DNA of 41,811 nt from positions 1-41,811 of the forward strand of contig JAHLWH010000183.1 of the NCBI GenBank assembly GCA_019058015.1, read 5' to 3'. The first letter of the stretch is position 1, and each line of letters opens with the position of its first letter. Positions 25,118-33,673 of this stretch are shown piece after piece. Below the pieces are notes generated by a model, which was not told where the DNA came from, searched no databases, and saw only the letters and a program-made list of their open reading frames with translations. This DNA is from Promethearchaeota archaeon (GTDB lineage Archaea > Asgardarchaeota > Lokiarchaeia > Sigyniarchaeales > SOKP01). The position numbers and the translations under genes were made by a program.

Positions 25118-27814
25118 ATGGTGACCTCTAATAAAAAAAAACAAATATATACTTTTAAAGAAGGTTCTAAAGATTTAAAGCTTCTTTTAGGAGGGAAAGG
25201 AGCAAACCTCGCTGAAATGACTAACTTAGGATTAAATATCCCTCCAGGCTTCACAATCTCAACTGAAGCGTGTTTAGAATATTTTGAGAATCCAAAAATT
25301 ATTGATGATCTACGAGATGGTATTTTAAAAAACATTAAATTGTTAGAAGAACAAACAGGAAAGAGTTTTGGAAGTAATAAAAATCCTTTATTGCTAAGTA
25401 TAAGGAGCGGTGCGCCTATGTCGATGCCGGGTATGATGGATACTGTGTTAAATCTTGGATTAAATGATAATTCTGTGCTAGGTCTTGCAGCTACTACAGA
25501 TACCCAGAGATTTGCTTATGATTCTTACAGGAGATTTATACAAATGTTTGGAGATGTTGTTATGGGAATTCATGCTGATAAATTTGAAAGAATTTTAGAG
25601 GGTTATAAAAGAAGAATAGGAAGACACGCACAAGATACTGACCTCACTGTAGTTGATCTTCAAAAACTTATTAATGATTATAAACAACTTTATAAAACTG
25701 AAATTGAGAAAGATTTTCCTCAAGTCCCTAAAGATCAGTTGTTTCTATCAATAGAAGCAGTATTTAAATCTTGGAATAATAAACGTGCAATTACATACAG
25801 AAGAATTAATGATATACCGAATTATGGAACAGCTGTTAATATACAAGTGATGGTTTTTGGAAATAAAGGTATTAATTCAGCTACTGGAGTAGCATTTTCA
25901 AGGGATCCAGGAAATGGTGAAGACCATAAATTTGGAGAGTATTTAACTAATGCACAGGGAGAAGATGTTGTCGCAGGAATAAGAACTCCCAAAAAATTGG
26001 AAAATATGAAAGAAGAATTTCCTGAGATATATAAAAATCTGATTAAAACGATGGAGAATCTTGAAAAGCATTATAGAGATATGCAAGATATCGAATTTAC
26101 TATTGAAGATAAAATTTTATTCATTCTACAAACAAGAACTGGAAAAAGAACACCACTTGCAGCTGTAAAAATCGCAGTTGATCTATTCAAAGAAGGACTG
26201 ATCTCAAAAGAAGAAGCAATAGGGAGAATCGATCCAAAAGGTTTATCAAATTTACTCTTTAAAAGTATTGATGAAAATTCTTATTTTCATGTCTTGGCAC
26301 ATGGTATTGCTGCATCACCTGGAGCTGTATTCGGATTGGCAATTTTTGATGCAGATACTGCAGAAAGATTAGTAAATGAAAGCGATAAAGATGTTATTTT
26401 GGTAAGACCTCAAACCAAACCTGAGGATATTCATGGTCTTTATGCATCAAAAGGTGTTTTAACTCAGTTTGGTGGTAAAACGTCTCATGCTGCTGTTGTG
26501 GCTCGTGGAATGGGAAAACCTGCCATTGTAGGTGCTTCTGAAGTCCATATTGATGTTGAAAATCGAGAATTTACTGTTGGAGATGTTGTTATTAGAGAAG
26601 GTGAAGTGATTACAATTGATGGTACAAAAGGATTAGTGATAGCAGGAAAAGTTCCTTTAGTGGAACCAGAGATTAGGGGAGAATTTAAAGAAATATTAGA
26701 AATGGCAAATGAAATAAAATTTCTTGGTGTTAAAGCAAATGCAGATACTCCTACTGACGCTCAAAAAGCTATAGAATTTGGTGCGGAGGGAATTGGTCTC
26801 TGTCGTACAGAACATATGTTTATGGCACAAGATAGATTACCTGTAGTCCAAAAGATGATTTTAGCTAGAAACCAAGAAGATAGACAAGATGCATTAAATA
26901 AATTACTTCCAATGCAAAGATCTGATTTCTATGAAATTTTTAAAGTTATGGAAGGAAAACCTGTTACGATAAGATTACTTGATCCACCATTACATGAATT
27001 TCTTCCAGATTTAAATGAAATTCTACTAGAAAATATGACTTTTAAGATTACAAATAATTTAACACGTCAATTACTCAACCTCACTCCATTAGATGAGGAA
27101 ATTACAGAAAGAAATAAAATGGTTTCCTTAATTCGTTCAATTTCTGAATCAAATCCAATGATGGGTTTGAGAGGTTGTCGTTTAGGAATTACTTGGCCAG
27201 AAATTAATGAGATGCAAGTTAAAGCAATATTTCAAGCGGCATGCCAATTAAAAAAAGAAGGGATTGATGTTAAACCTGAAATCATGATTCCGTTAGTAGG
27301 AGTTGTAGAAGAGTTGCTTGAGGTTAAAACTCAGCTTCAAAAAGTGGCTGAAGAAATTTTAAAGGAAAATAAAAGTGATCTTAAATATAAATTTGGAACA
27401 ATGATTGAGGTTCCTCGAGCTGCATTAGTTGCCGGAGAGATTGCTCAACATGCTGATTTCTTTTCATTTGGAACAAATGATCTCACTCAAATGACGTTTG
27501 GCTATTCTCGTGATGATGCCGAAGGAAAATTCATACCGGTCTATTTAAGCAAGGGAATACTAAAAAAGAATCCATTTGAAGAATTAGATAAAGATGGTGT
27601 AGGTAAATTGTTAAAAATGGCAGTAAAAGATGGGAAAACAACAAATCCTGATTTAGAATGCGGAATCTGTGGAGAACATGGTGGAGAACCATCATCTATC
27701 GAATTTTTTCATGAAATTGGGTTAGATTATGTCTCTTGTTCCCCTTATAGAATTCCTATTGCACGTGTTGCAGCAGCACAAGCACAATTAAAATTTCGAA
27801 TGAAAAAATCTTAG
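25118..27814 (+). CDS. ppdK: Pyruvate, phosphate dikinase
   Basis: This 898-residue enzyme interconverts pyruvate, ATP and phosphate with PEP, AMP and pyrophosphate. The ATP-grasp domain starts LLGGKGANLAEMTNLGLNIP and has SIRSGAPMSMPGMMDTVL. The phosphohistidine domain carries LTQFGGKTSHAAVVARGMG, where the histidine is phosphorylated, with the regulatory threonine-type T before SHAA. The PEP/pyruvate TIM barrel has EGIGLCRTEHMFM and, near the C-terminus, LECGICGEHGGEPSS with the catalytic cysteine. The length and domain order are normal. It gives the cell a reversible glycolysis/gluconeogenesis step and PEP for the NeuB-type and aromatic pathways. A 255-base AT-rich leader precedes it. Confidence 0.97.
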   Translation: MVTSNKKKQIYTFKEGSKDLKLLLGGKGANLAEMTNLGLNIPPGFTISTEACLEYFENPKIIDDLRDGILKNIKLLEEQTGKSFGSNKNPLLLSIRSGAPMSMPGMMDTVLNLGLNDNSVLGLAATTDTQRFAYDSYRRFIQMFGDVVMGIHADKFERILEGYKRRIGRHAQDTDLTVVDLQKLINDYKQLYKTEIEKDFPQVPKDQLFLSIEAVFKSWNNKRAITYRRINDIPNYGTAVNIQVMVFGNKGINSATGVAFSRDPGNGEDHKFGEYLTNAQGEDVVAGIRTPKKLENMKEEFPEIYKNLIKTMENLEKHYRDMQDIEFTIEDKILFILQTRTGKRTPLAAVKIAVDLFKEGLISKEEAIGRIDPKGLSNLLFKSIDENSYFHVLAHGIAASPGAVFGLAIFDADTAERLVNESDKDVILVRPQTKPEDIHGLYASKGVLTQFGGKTSHAAVVARGMGKPAIVGASEVHIDVENREFTVGDVVIREGEVITIDGTKGLVIAGKVPLVEPEIRGEFKEILEMANEIKFLGVKANADTPTDAQKAIEFGAEGIGLCRTEHMFMAQDRLPVVQKMILARNQEDRQDALNKLLPMQRSDFYEIFKVMEGKPVTIRLLDPPLHEFLPDLNEILLENMTFKITNNLTRQLLNLTPLDEEITERNKMVSLIRSISESNPMMGLRGCRLGITWPEINEMQVKAIFQAACQLKKEGIDVKPEIMIPLVGVVEELLEVKTQLQKVAEEILKENKSDLKYKFGTMIEVPRAALVAGEIAQHADFFSFGTNDLTQMTFGYSRDDAEGKFIPVYLSKGILKKNPFEELDKDGVGKLLKMAVKDGKTTNPDLECGICGEHGGEPSSIEFFHEIGLDYVSCSPYRIPIARVAAAQAQLKFRMKKS

Positions 27815-27871
27815 AAATTTTACAATTTTCCTATTAAATATCTAATTTTTATTGATACTAGTGAAACTTTT

Positions 27872-28492
27872 TTGATTGATATCCTAGTAATTGGAGATAC
27901 TCACATTCCTAAAAGAGCTATGGGTTTATCTCCATTATTAATAAAAGAACTTAACACCCTATCTGCGAAAAAACTTTTTGATTTTGTAATCTTTACTGGA
28001 GATGTAGTTAAATCACCAGAAACTATAAGATTTTTTATAAATCTAGCCAAAAAAAAATTCTTGATAGTTCAAGGCAACATAGACTATTATTATGGAAATA
28101 TTGAAGCTCCTTTATATGATTCTTTATCTATTACATTAAAAAACAACTCTTATTTAAACATAGGAATAACACATGGAGCAGAAATTCATCCGCGCGGAGA
28201 TAAGGATGAATCGATAAAAATTGCTAAAGAAAATGAAGTTAACCTTCTAATTTTTGCACATACACATCTTGCAGAAATCTTTCTTTCTTCAGATGGTATT
28301 CTATTACTTAATCCTGGGAGCTTTACGGGTGCTTGGAGTTTCGTAGCGTCTAGAACTCCATCCTTTATAATTATTAAAGTAGATATTGAAGAAAATGAAA
28401 TTAAGGTTATTCTATATGAACTAAAAAATGATCGAATAATTAAGACGATTGAGAGTTTTTATTTTAAAAATCAACAATTTTTAAAATCTTAA
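27872..28492 (+). CDS. Vps29-like calcineurin-type phosphoesterase, TTG start
   Basis: A 206-residue metallophosphoesterase of the YfcE/MJ0936/Vps29 group. Metal-site residues are all present: D9 and H11 (GDTHIP), D44 (TGDVV), N69 (QGNID), H101 (THG), and H130 and H132 (AHTH). The Vps29-specific features are GDTHIPKR, THGAEIHPRGD, the NPGS (147-150) then FTGAW turn, and a C-terminal TPSFIIIKVDIEENE then VILYELKND, matching the end of the retromer subunit. Human-type Vps29 has lost some metal ligands; this one keeps them, so it is probably an active enzyme. The TTG start has GTGA 7 bases upstream. It follows ppdK by 57 bases. Confidence 0.8.
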   Translation: MIDILVIGDTHIPKRAMGLSPLLIKELNTLSAKKLFDFVIFTGDVVKSPETIRFFINLAKKKFLIVQGNIDYYYGNIEAPLYDSLSITLKNNSYLNIGITHGAEIHPRGDKDESIKIAKENEVNLLIFAHTHLAEIFLSSDGILLLNPGSFTGAWSFVASRTPSFIIIKVDIEENEIKVILYELKNDRIIKTIESFYFKNQQFLKS

Positions 28493-28539
28493 ATATTTAT
28501 CAGTTTTTTTGACAGAATTGAAGATAAAAGAAAAAAAAA

Positions 28540-28956
28540 TCATTTTTCTGCAGGGATTTTATCTAAAACTAATATTTTCGAAATTTTTAATAATTTTCCA
28601 AGATTTCTGCCACCTTTCTTAATTCCTAGCTTCCGTTTACCGAATCTATTTTTTTTAATCACCATATGCACAGTTGAATTAGTCCCATTTGAAAAATACA
28701 GTAAATCTCCAGGATCTGACATTAATTCTAAGTCAAAATTTTCTAATCTACCTCTATCTATTTTATAATTTCCGTCTTTTGCAGTTAAATTTAACCAAAA
28801 ATAATAATCTTCCTCAACTTGAAGCCCTAAATTAACAACTCCCTCAAAAGAATTAAGTAATTTAAAATTTTTCGGATTTTTTCTTTTATCTTCTATTATT
28901 GCGTTGATAACTCCACTAAATGTTATAAATAAATTTTTTTTATCAGATTCTTCCAT
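28540..28956 (-). CDS. Possible SCP2-like lipid-binding protein
   Basis: A 138-residue soluble basic protein. It shows alternating strands (VVNLGLQVEEDYYFWLNL, then DLELMSDPGDLLYFSNG) and a short tail NLGKLLKISKILVL, which is the layout of SCP2 domains: a sheet, then a D-L-L-segment, then G..L..L. Conservation is weak and the lysine content of its C-terminal part is high. If correct, it is the second SCP2-like protein within 5 kb. It may instead be an unrelated hypothetical. It is convergent with the phosphoesterase gene. Confidence 0.45.
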   Translation of the reverse strand: MEESDKKNLFITFSGVINAIIEDKRKNPKNFKLLNSFEGVVNLGLQVEEDYYFWLNLTAKDGNYKIDRGRLENFDLELMSDPGDLLYFSNGTNSTVHMVIKKNRFGKRKLGIKKGGRNLGKLLKISKILVLDKIPAEK

Positions 28957-29094
28957 TTTTTTTTAACCTTAAATTTCTACATATCTTAGATTTTTCTAAT
29001 TTTAATATAAAATCTATTAATCCTTAATTATCATAAATAATTAAATATTATTTGTTTTAAAATTAAATAAAATAAATTAAGAGGTAAAATAAAA

Positions 29095-30294
29095 ATGTGG
29101 TATTTTTTCAGTCCAAATATTGTCTACGGAGAAGACGCTCTTGATTTCTTAGAAAAGATCCCTGGAAACAAATGTTTTATTGTAACTGATGAAGGTCTTA
29201 TTAAGCTAGGGTATTTAGATATATTAACTGAAAAACTAACGAAATTTGGAAAGGAATTTAAAGTATTTAGCGAAGTAGAATCAGATCCTCATGAAGAAAC
29301 TGTTTTAAAAGCGAGAGAACATTGTATCTTTTACAAACCAGACATTATAATTGGATTTGGAGGTGGTTCTCCAATGGATACTGCAAAAGCTGTTAGAGCT
29401 TTATATGAATTTCAAAATATGGTTGTTGATGATCTGCATCCATTTAACGATGAGTTATTTAAATTAGGTCAAAAAACAAAGATGGTTGCAATTCCGACAA
29501 CTAGTGGAACTGGTGCAGAAACTACATGGGCTGTGGTTATTAATCGTTTTGAAGATAACTATTGGAGAAAATTGGAACAAGCTCATAAGGCATTTGCTCC
29601 CGATATCGCTATTGTAGATCCAATATTTACGGTTGGAATGCCCCCAAAATTAACTGCAGGAACTGGTTTTGACGCAGTTGCTCATTCAATTGAAGGATTA
29701 TTTTCTGTATGGCGTAATGATTTCAGTGACGCAATGAGTTATAAAGCATTAGAACTTATTTTTGAATATCTTCCTAAAGCATATAAAAATCCAAATGATA
29801 TGGAAGCAAGAGATAAAATGCATCAAGCAGCTACTATGGCAGGCTTAGCATTTGGAAATTCGCAAGCCAATCTAGGTCATAGCATGGGTCATGCATTGGG
29901 TGCAGTATTTCATACTCATCATGGTATAGCAGTTGGACTTTTCTTACCTTATATTATGCAATATTGTATAAATGACCCAGATGAAAATGATAAAACAGTT
30001 GCAATCTTAGCAAAAAATGCTAAATTATTGAACTTTACGAAATGGGATATCAATGATAAAGAAGCTGCAAATATTCTTGTCAAGAAAGTTAAAGAATTAC
30101 AGAAATTAGTTGATTTTCCTCAATCTTTAAAAGAATTAAATATTCCAAAAGAAGATTTTGATAAAAACTTAGATCATCTTGTAAGTTTATGTTTTCAGTC
30201 AAGTAGTTCTGTAATGTCTCCTAGATCAGCAGGTGGAGAAGCATTTCGAAAATTATATACATATGCTTATGAAGGTAAAGATATTGATTTTTAA
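29095..30294 (+). CDS. Iron-containing (group III) alcohol dehydrogenase
   Basis: A 399-residue NAD(P)-linked dehydrogenase. The N-terminal nucleotide-binding part has VTDEGLIKLGYLD and IIGFGGGSPMDTAKAVRALYE, then IPTTSGTGAETTWAVVI. The metal site region is TGFDAVAHSIEG and LGHSMGHALGAVFHTHHGIA, giving the Asp and three His ligands of the family. A Shine-Dalgarno GAGGT lies 9 bases before the ATG. The next gene, an aldehyde:ferredoxin oxidoreductase, starts 22 bases after its stop, so the pair likely interconverts alcohols, aldehydes and carboxylates with NAD(P)H and ferredoxin. The substrate is unknown. Confidence 0.93.
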   Translation: MWYFFSPNIVYGEDALDFLEKIPGNKCFIVTDEGLIKLGYLDILTEKLTKFGKEFKVFSEVESDPHEETVLKAREHCIFYKPDIIIGFGGGSPMDTAKAVRALYEFQNMVVDDLHPFNDELFKLGQKTKMVAIPTTSGTGAETTWAVVINRFEDNYWRKLEQAHKAFAPDIAIVDPIFTVGMPPKLTAGTGFDAVAHSIEGLFSVWRNDFSDAMSYKALELIFEYLPKAYKNPNDMEARDKMHQAATMAGLAFGNSQANLGHSMGHALGAVFHTHHGIAVGLFLPYIMQYCINDPDENDKTVAILAKNAKLLNFTKWDINDKEAANILVKKVKELQKLVDFPQSLKELNIPKEDFDKNLDHLVSLCFQSSSSVMSPRSAGGEAFRKLYTYAYEGKDIDF

Positions 30295-30304
30295 TTAAAT
30301 ATTT

Positions 30305-30309
30305 GGGTG
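30305..30309 (+). promoter_or_regulatory. Shine-Dalgarno GGGTG deciding the aor ATA start
   Basis: GGGTG stands 7 bases before ATA at 30317-30319, matching the spacing of GGTG to ATT in rmlB. In-frame codons from the preceding TAA (30296-30298) are ATA TTT GGG TGT ATT AAA ATA AAA GGA. No ATG, GTG or TTG is available until residue about 57. Confidence 0.55.
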
Positions 30310-30316
30310 TATTAAA

Positions 30317-32146
30317 ATAAAAGGATTTAGAGGTAAATTATTAAAGGTTAATCTTACAACAAAAGAAATTACTACTGAACCACTAAATGAAGAAATTGCG
30401 AAGAATTTCTTAGGAGGTTCTGGCTATGCATGTCGTTATTTATATGATTTAGTTGATAAGGAAACAGATCCACTTTCAGCTGAAAGAGTTTTGATGATAA
30501 TGACAGGTCCTCTTTTGGGGACATTCGCCCCTAATACTGGAAGATGGGTAATTTGTGCGAAATCACCTTATACAGGAATTTGGGGTGAAGCAAATTGCGG
30601 TAGCTTTTTCGGTGCTGAGGTTAAAAAAGCGGGATATGATGGCTTAATAATTACAGGTGCTTCAGATAAGCCTGTATATCTTGAAATTAATGATGACAAG
30701 GCTGAAATAAAAGATGCGGACTTTTTATGGGGAAAGGGTACATATGAGACAACTGAGAAACTCAAAGAAATTTTTGGAGATAAAAAAGCCTATGTTGCAT
30801 GTATTGGACAAGCCGGTGAAAATCTTGTAAAATTTGCTAATGTAATATCCGAAGAAAGAGCAGCAGGAAGAACAGGAATGGGCACCATAATGGGTTCCAA
30901 GAAATTGAAAGCAATTATTGTCAAAGGAAGTAACACTAAAGTTGATGTTGCAAATCCTGATAAATTAAAAGAAGCAATAAATATTTCGAGGGAAAGTGTT
31001 AAAAATGCTTTTATTACAACTTTGATGAATGATTTAGGAACATCCAGTGGCGTTGATATGTATAATGCACAAGGTGAATTGCCAATTAAATATTGGACTC
31101 AATCAAATTGGGATGGTGCATTTGACATATCTGGATCAACTATGACTGAAAAGATGTTAGTTGGTAAAAGATTTTGTCATTCTTGTGTTATTGGGTGTGG
31201 AAGGAAAATTGCTATTAAAGAAGGAAAATATCAAACAGAGGAATGTGAAGGTCCTGAATATGAAACGATTGCCGGATATGGATCAATGCTTTTGAATGAT
31301 AATTTAGAGTCAATTGCTCATTTAAATAAAAAATGCAATGATTATGGGATTGATACTATAAGTTCGAGTAGTGTGATTGCTTGTATATTTTATCATTATG
31401 ATCTTGGTAATATTAAAGTAGAAGATATTGACGGACTAAAACCAGAATGGGGAAATATTGATGTTGCTGAAGAATTGTTAGAAAAAATCATATATAGGCA
31501 AGGAATTGGTGATCTTTTAGCTGATGGTTCAGATGCAATTGCAAAAAAATTTAATATTTCACAAGATGAAATCGCTACAGTTAATGGATTAGAAGTTACA
31601 TACCATGACCTTCGTTCTTGTTATGGAATGGCAATAGCATATGGAATTGGACCAAGAGGTCCCTCCCATAATGCGTGCGACACCTATATGGTTTTAATGG
31701 GCCTTCCATTTCAAGAAATTGGCATTCAAAATATTGACAAATTCTTGGATAATAAAGAAATGGCTGAAGTATGTGCTTTAAATCAAGATTATCGCGCGTT
31801 CTATAGTTCTATGATAATGTGCTCTTTTTCCAATCCGCCGCCATCTCAAAACGCTGCATTAATTGAAAATACAACTGGATTAACATTTGGAATTAAAGAA
31901 GTCAAATTATATGGTGAAAGAATTCTCAATATGAAAAGAATGTTCAATATTAAAATGGGTTTAACATCAGCGGATGATAGATTGCCTGATATATTGTTAA
32001 GACCATTTGATGACGGTGGTGCGGCAGGTAGAACGCCAAATTTTGAACAATTGAAGAAATTATTTTATGAGTATCGAGACTGGGATCCTAATACGGGAAA
32101 ACCCAATGAATCTAAACTAAAATCATTAGGCTTGGATAAATTGTAA
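30317..32146 (+). CDS. aor: Aldehyde:ferredoxin oxidoreductase (tungsten-pterin), apparent ATA start
   Basis: A 609-residue tungstopterin enzyme that oxidises aldehydes to acids with ferredoxin. The first canonical start codons (about 30482-30491) would remove the conserved N-terminus GFRGKLLKVNLTT and FLGGSGYACRYLYD, so the gene must start upstream, most likely at ATA 30317 (or ATT 30311). Pterin-binding segments include ERAAGRTGMGTIMGSKKLKA. The 4Fe-4S ligands are C287, C290 and C294 (CHSCVIGC), with C502 (IMCSFSNPP) as the fourth, close to the spacing in Pyrococcus AOR. EGPEYETIAGYGSML and GIDTISSSSV are typical. It is in an operon with the alcohol dehydrogenase. A long T-rich stretch follows the stop. 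Confidence 0.93.
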   Translation: MKGFRGKLLKVNLTTKEITTEPLNEEIAKNFLGGSGYACRYLYDLVDKETDPLSAERVLMIMTGPLLGTFAPNTGRWVICAKSPYTGIWGEANCGSFFGAEVKKAGYDGLIITGASDKPVYLEINDDKAEIKDADFLWGKGTYETTEKLKEIFGDKKAYVACIGQAGENLVKFANVISEERAAGRTGMGTIMGSKKLKAIIVKGSNTKVDVANPDKLKEAINISRESVKNAFITTLMNDLGTSSGVDMYNAQGELPIKYWTQSNWDGAFDISGSTMTEKMLVGKRFCHSCVIGCGRKIAIKEGKYQTEECEGPEYETIAGYGSMLLNDNLESIAHLNKKCNDYGIDTISSSSVIACIFYHYDLGNIKVEDIDGLKPEWGNIDVAEELLEKIIYRQGIGDLLADGSDAIAKKFNISQDEIATVNGLEVTYHDLRSCYGMAIAYGIGPRGPSHNACDTYMVLMGLPFQEIGIQNIDKFLDNKEMAEVCALNQDYRAFYSSMIMCSFSNPPPSQNAALIENTTGLTFGIKEVKLYGERILNMKRMFNIKMGLTSADDRLPDILLRPFDDGGAAGRTPNFEQLKKLFYEYRDWDPNTGKPNESKLKSLGLDKL

Positions 32147-32274
32147 TTTATAAAAAATATATATTTTTTTTCTTTTTCTCTTGAAAATAAGGTAATTAAT
32201 TCAGAATTTATTAAGTGATTTTGAGAAGATTACAATCGAAAATATTTAAAATGGAAGTTAAAATATACCTGAAA
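32147..32274. terminator. T-rich tract after the aor stop
   Basis: Just past the stop codon the plus strand has TATATATTTTTTTTC (about 32156-32170) and another CTTTTTCTCTT, as in archaeal U-tract termination. No hairpin is obvious. Nothing else is seen up to the small regulator gene. Confidence 0.4.
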
Positions 32275-32433
32275 TTACTCAGTTTTTTTAATTTCTCGAT
32301 GTTCCTTAGTTATCAAAAATCTAATAATTTCAGTATTATTTTTTATTCCATGATACTCTTTAATGTCTTCTAACTTATGAAATATTTCACTTTCGATTGG
32401 TACATGTAATTCTTTATTTTTCTCAACAACCAT
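32275..32433 (-). CDS. Small ribbon-helix-helix-like regulator, copy 1
   Basis: A 52-residue protein: MVVEKNKELHVPIESEIFHK, then LEDIKEYHGIKNNTEIIRFL, then a short basic tail. A strand (KELHVPI), a helix (SEIFHKLEDIKEYHG) and a second helix (NNTEIIRFLITKEH) give the CopG/Arc-type ribbon-helix-helix order. Its near-identical twin lies at 33999-34157, and both keep their frame and length although the surrounding DNA has drifted, which supports a real gene. It is divergent from the first cation exchanger, with inverted repeats between them. It is probably a dimeric repressor or sensor-linked regulator of the exchanger; the signal is unknown. Confidence 0.75.
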   Translation of the reverse strand: MVVEKNKELHVPIESEIFHKLEDIKEYHGIKNNTEIIRFLITKEHREIKKTE

Positions 32434-32716
32434 TAGGTATATTTTAATTATTTTATTTAATAATTTTTTTGATTATCCAGATAAAATCCACAAATTGGAA
32501 ATTGAATTGATAACTTTATATACAAAAATTATTAATTATCCATTTTTTATCCAAGAATTGGATAAGAAATTAATAAATTTATATATTAAATTTATTATCC
32601 GTCCATTTATGATCCATAATCCATCCAGAAATTGGATAACTTAATAAATTGATTTATATAGATTATTTGTATATATTCCTAAAATTGAATTAAGAATTTA
32701 TATCTTCATTTAAAAA
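32434..32716. promoter_or_regulatory. Divergent promoter/operator region, unit 1
   Basis: Contains inverted repeats of the form ATCCA-N5-TGGAT: ATCCA-CAAAT-TGGAA at 32486-32500, TTATCCA-AGAAT-TGGATAA at 32547-32565 (perfect 7-bp arms), and ATCCA-GAAAT-TGGAT at 32623-32637. Extra half sites ATCCA occur at 32475, 32538, 32612 and 32619. TTTATATA at 32653-32660 is a TATA-like box for the exchanger, just downstream of the last palindrome. TTTATATAC near 32516-32524 reads as a TATA box on the minus strand for the regulator, with the first palindrome near its expected start site. This layout fits repression of both genes. Confidence 0.65.
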
Positions 32717-33673
32717 ATGTTTGAATTTGTATTTGCGCTACTATTTTTGATTGGCGGGATTTTAATTATATTTTTTGCCAGTAATATAGCTGTCAAGCAT
32801 TCTGCCATACTTGCATCCGCTCTAGGTATATCTCCCTTAATAATCGGTATTTCATTGGTGTCAATAGGCACTGATCTTCCTGAAATATTTAACTCAATCA
32901 TATCATGCTCTTTAGGACATGGAGATATTGATGTAGGGGATTCTGTAGGTTCAATTTTAACTCAGATTACTTTGGTCTTTGGGCTTCTACCTATAATTTG
33001 CGGTTCATTTAAGATTGATAGAAAGGAAATTATTATCTTGGGTGCTTGCCAAATTTTAGGGCTTATAGTGATTTATGCTATTCTTGAAAAAGGATATTTC
33101 ACTCAACTTAATGCTATTATTATGGTTGGAAGTTTGGTGATTTATTTAATAATAATAAGTAGTGTTACTAAGGAAAGCATTTTGGAGCGGGTAGATTTGA
33201 TAGAAAAAACAGATACTACCAGAAGTAAACCATTTCATATTATAATAGCCTTTTTAGGTTTTATAGGAGTAGCTATTGGTGCATCTGCCATTGTTCAATC
33301 AATAATTACACTCTCAAGCATATTTCATGTTCATGAATATATCATTAGTTTTTTTATAGCCAGTCTCGGAACTTCTCTCCCAGAATTAGTAGTCGATGTA
33401 AATGCTATTCGTAAGAAACATTATAAAATCGCAATTGGAGATATAGTTGGTAGTTGTATAGTTGATTCAACACTCTCCATAGGGATAGGGCAAGTACTTT
33501 TTCCACAAGTAATTTCTGCCGAACTCGCAGTTCCGACAGTTCTATATACTCTTTTTGCATCTTTTATAGTTTTTATTATTGTTGCAGTTAAAAAAAAAAT
33601 GGATAAAAAAGCTGGAATTGCTTTCATCATACTCTATTTATTTTCATATTTATTATTATTTATTTTAATCTAA
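32717..33673 (+). CDS. CaCA-family cation (Ca2+ or K+/Na+)/H+ or Na+ exchanger, copy 1
   Basis: A 318-residue membrane protein with about 10 hydrophobic helices in two halves. Alpha-repeat 1 is SIGTDLPEIFNSIISCSLGH followed by DVGDSVGS, and alpha-repeat 2 is ASLGTSLPELVVDVNAIRKK followed by IGDIVGS. Both keep the GT/S-x-x-PE cation-binding signature, including the key glutamates. The usual asparagine after the second glycine is replaced by aspartate (GDSVGS, GDIVGS). The loop between the halves is short and charged (SVTKESILERVDLIEK). It is the YrbG-like length, so an inner-membrane exchanger. The ion specificity is unknown. Divergent from the small regulator, with operator-like palindromes before it. 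Confidence 0.85.
   Translation: MFEFVFALLFLIGGILIIFFASNIAVKHSAILASALGISPLIIGISLVSIGTDLPEIFNSIISCSLGHGDIDVGDSVGSILTQITLVFGLLPIICGSFKIDRKEIIILGACQILGLIVIYAILEKGYFTQLNAIIMVGSLVIYLIIISSVTKESILERVDLIEKTDTTRSKPFHIIIAFLGFIGVAIGASAIVQSIITLSSIFHVHEYIISFFIASLGTSLPELVVDVNAIRKKHYKIAIGDIVGSCIVDSTLSIGIGQVLFPQVISAELAVPTVLYTLFASFIVFIIVAVKKKMDKKAGIAFIILYLFSYLLLFILI

Larger units (their letters stand above)
32275..33673. repeat. Duplicated cassette, unit 1 (regulator plus exchanger)
   Basis: Unit 1 of a direct duplication; unit 2 is 33999-35336. Both have the same order, the small regulator on minus, an operator-like spacer, then the exchanger on plus. The proteins and parts of the spacer match closely, while third codon positions and spacer length have diverged, so the duplication is not very recent. 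Confidence 0.85.

Noticed and set aside
30491-32146. Taking the ATG at 30491 as the aor start
   Set aside because: It would delete the conserved N-terminus, which is plainly encoded upstream in the same frame.
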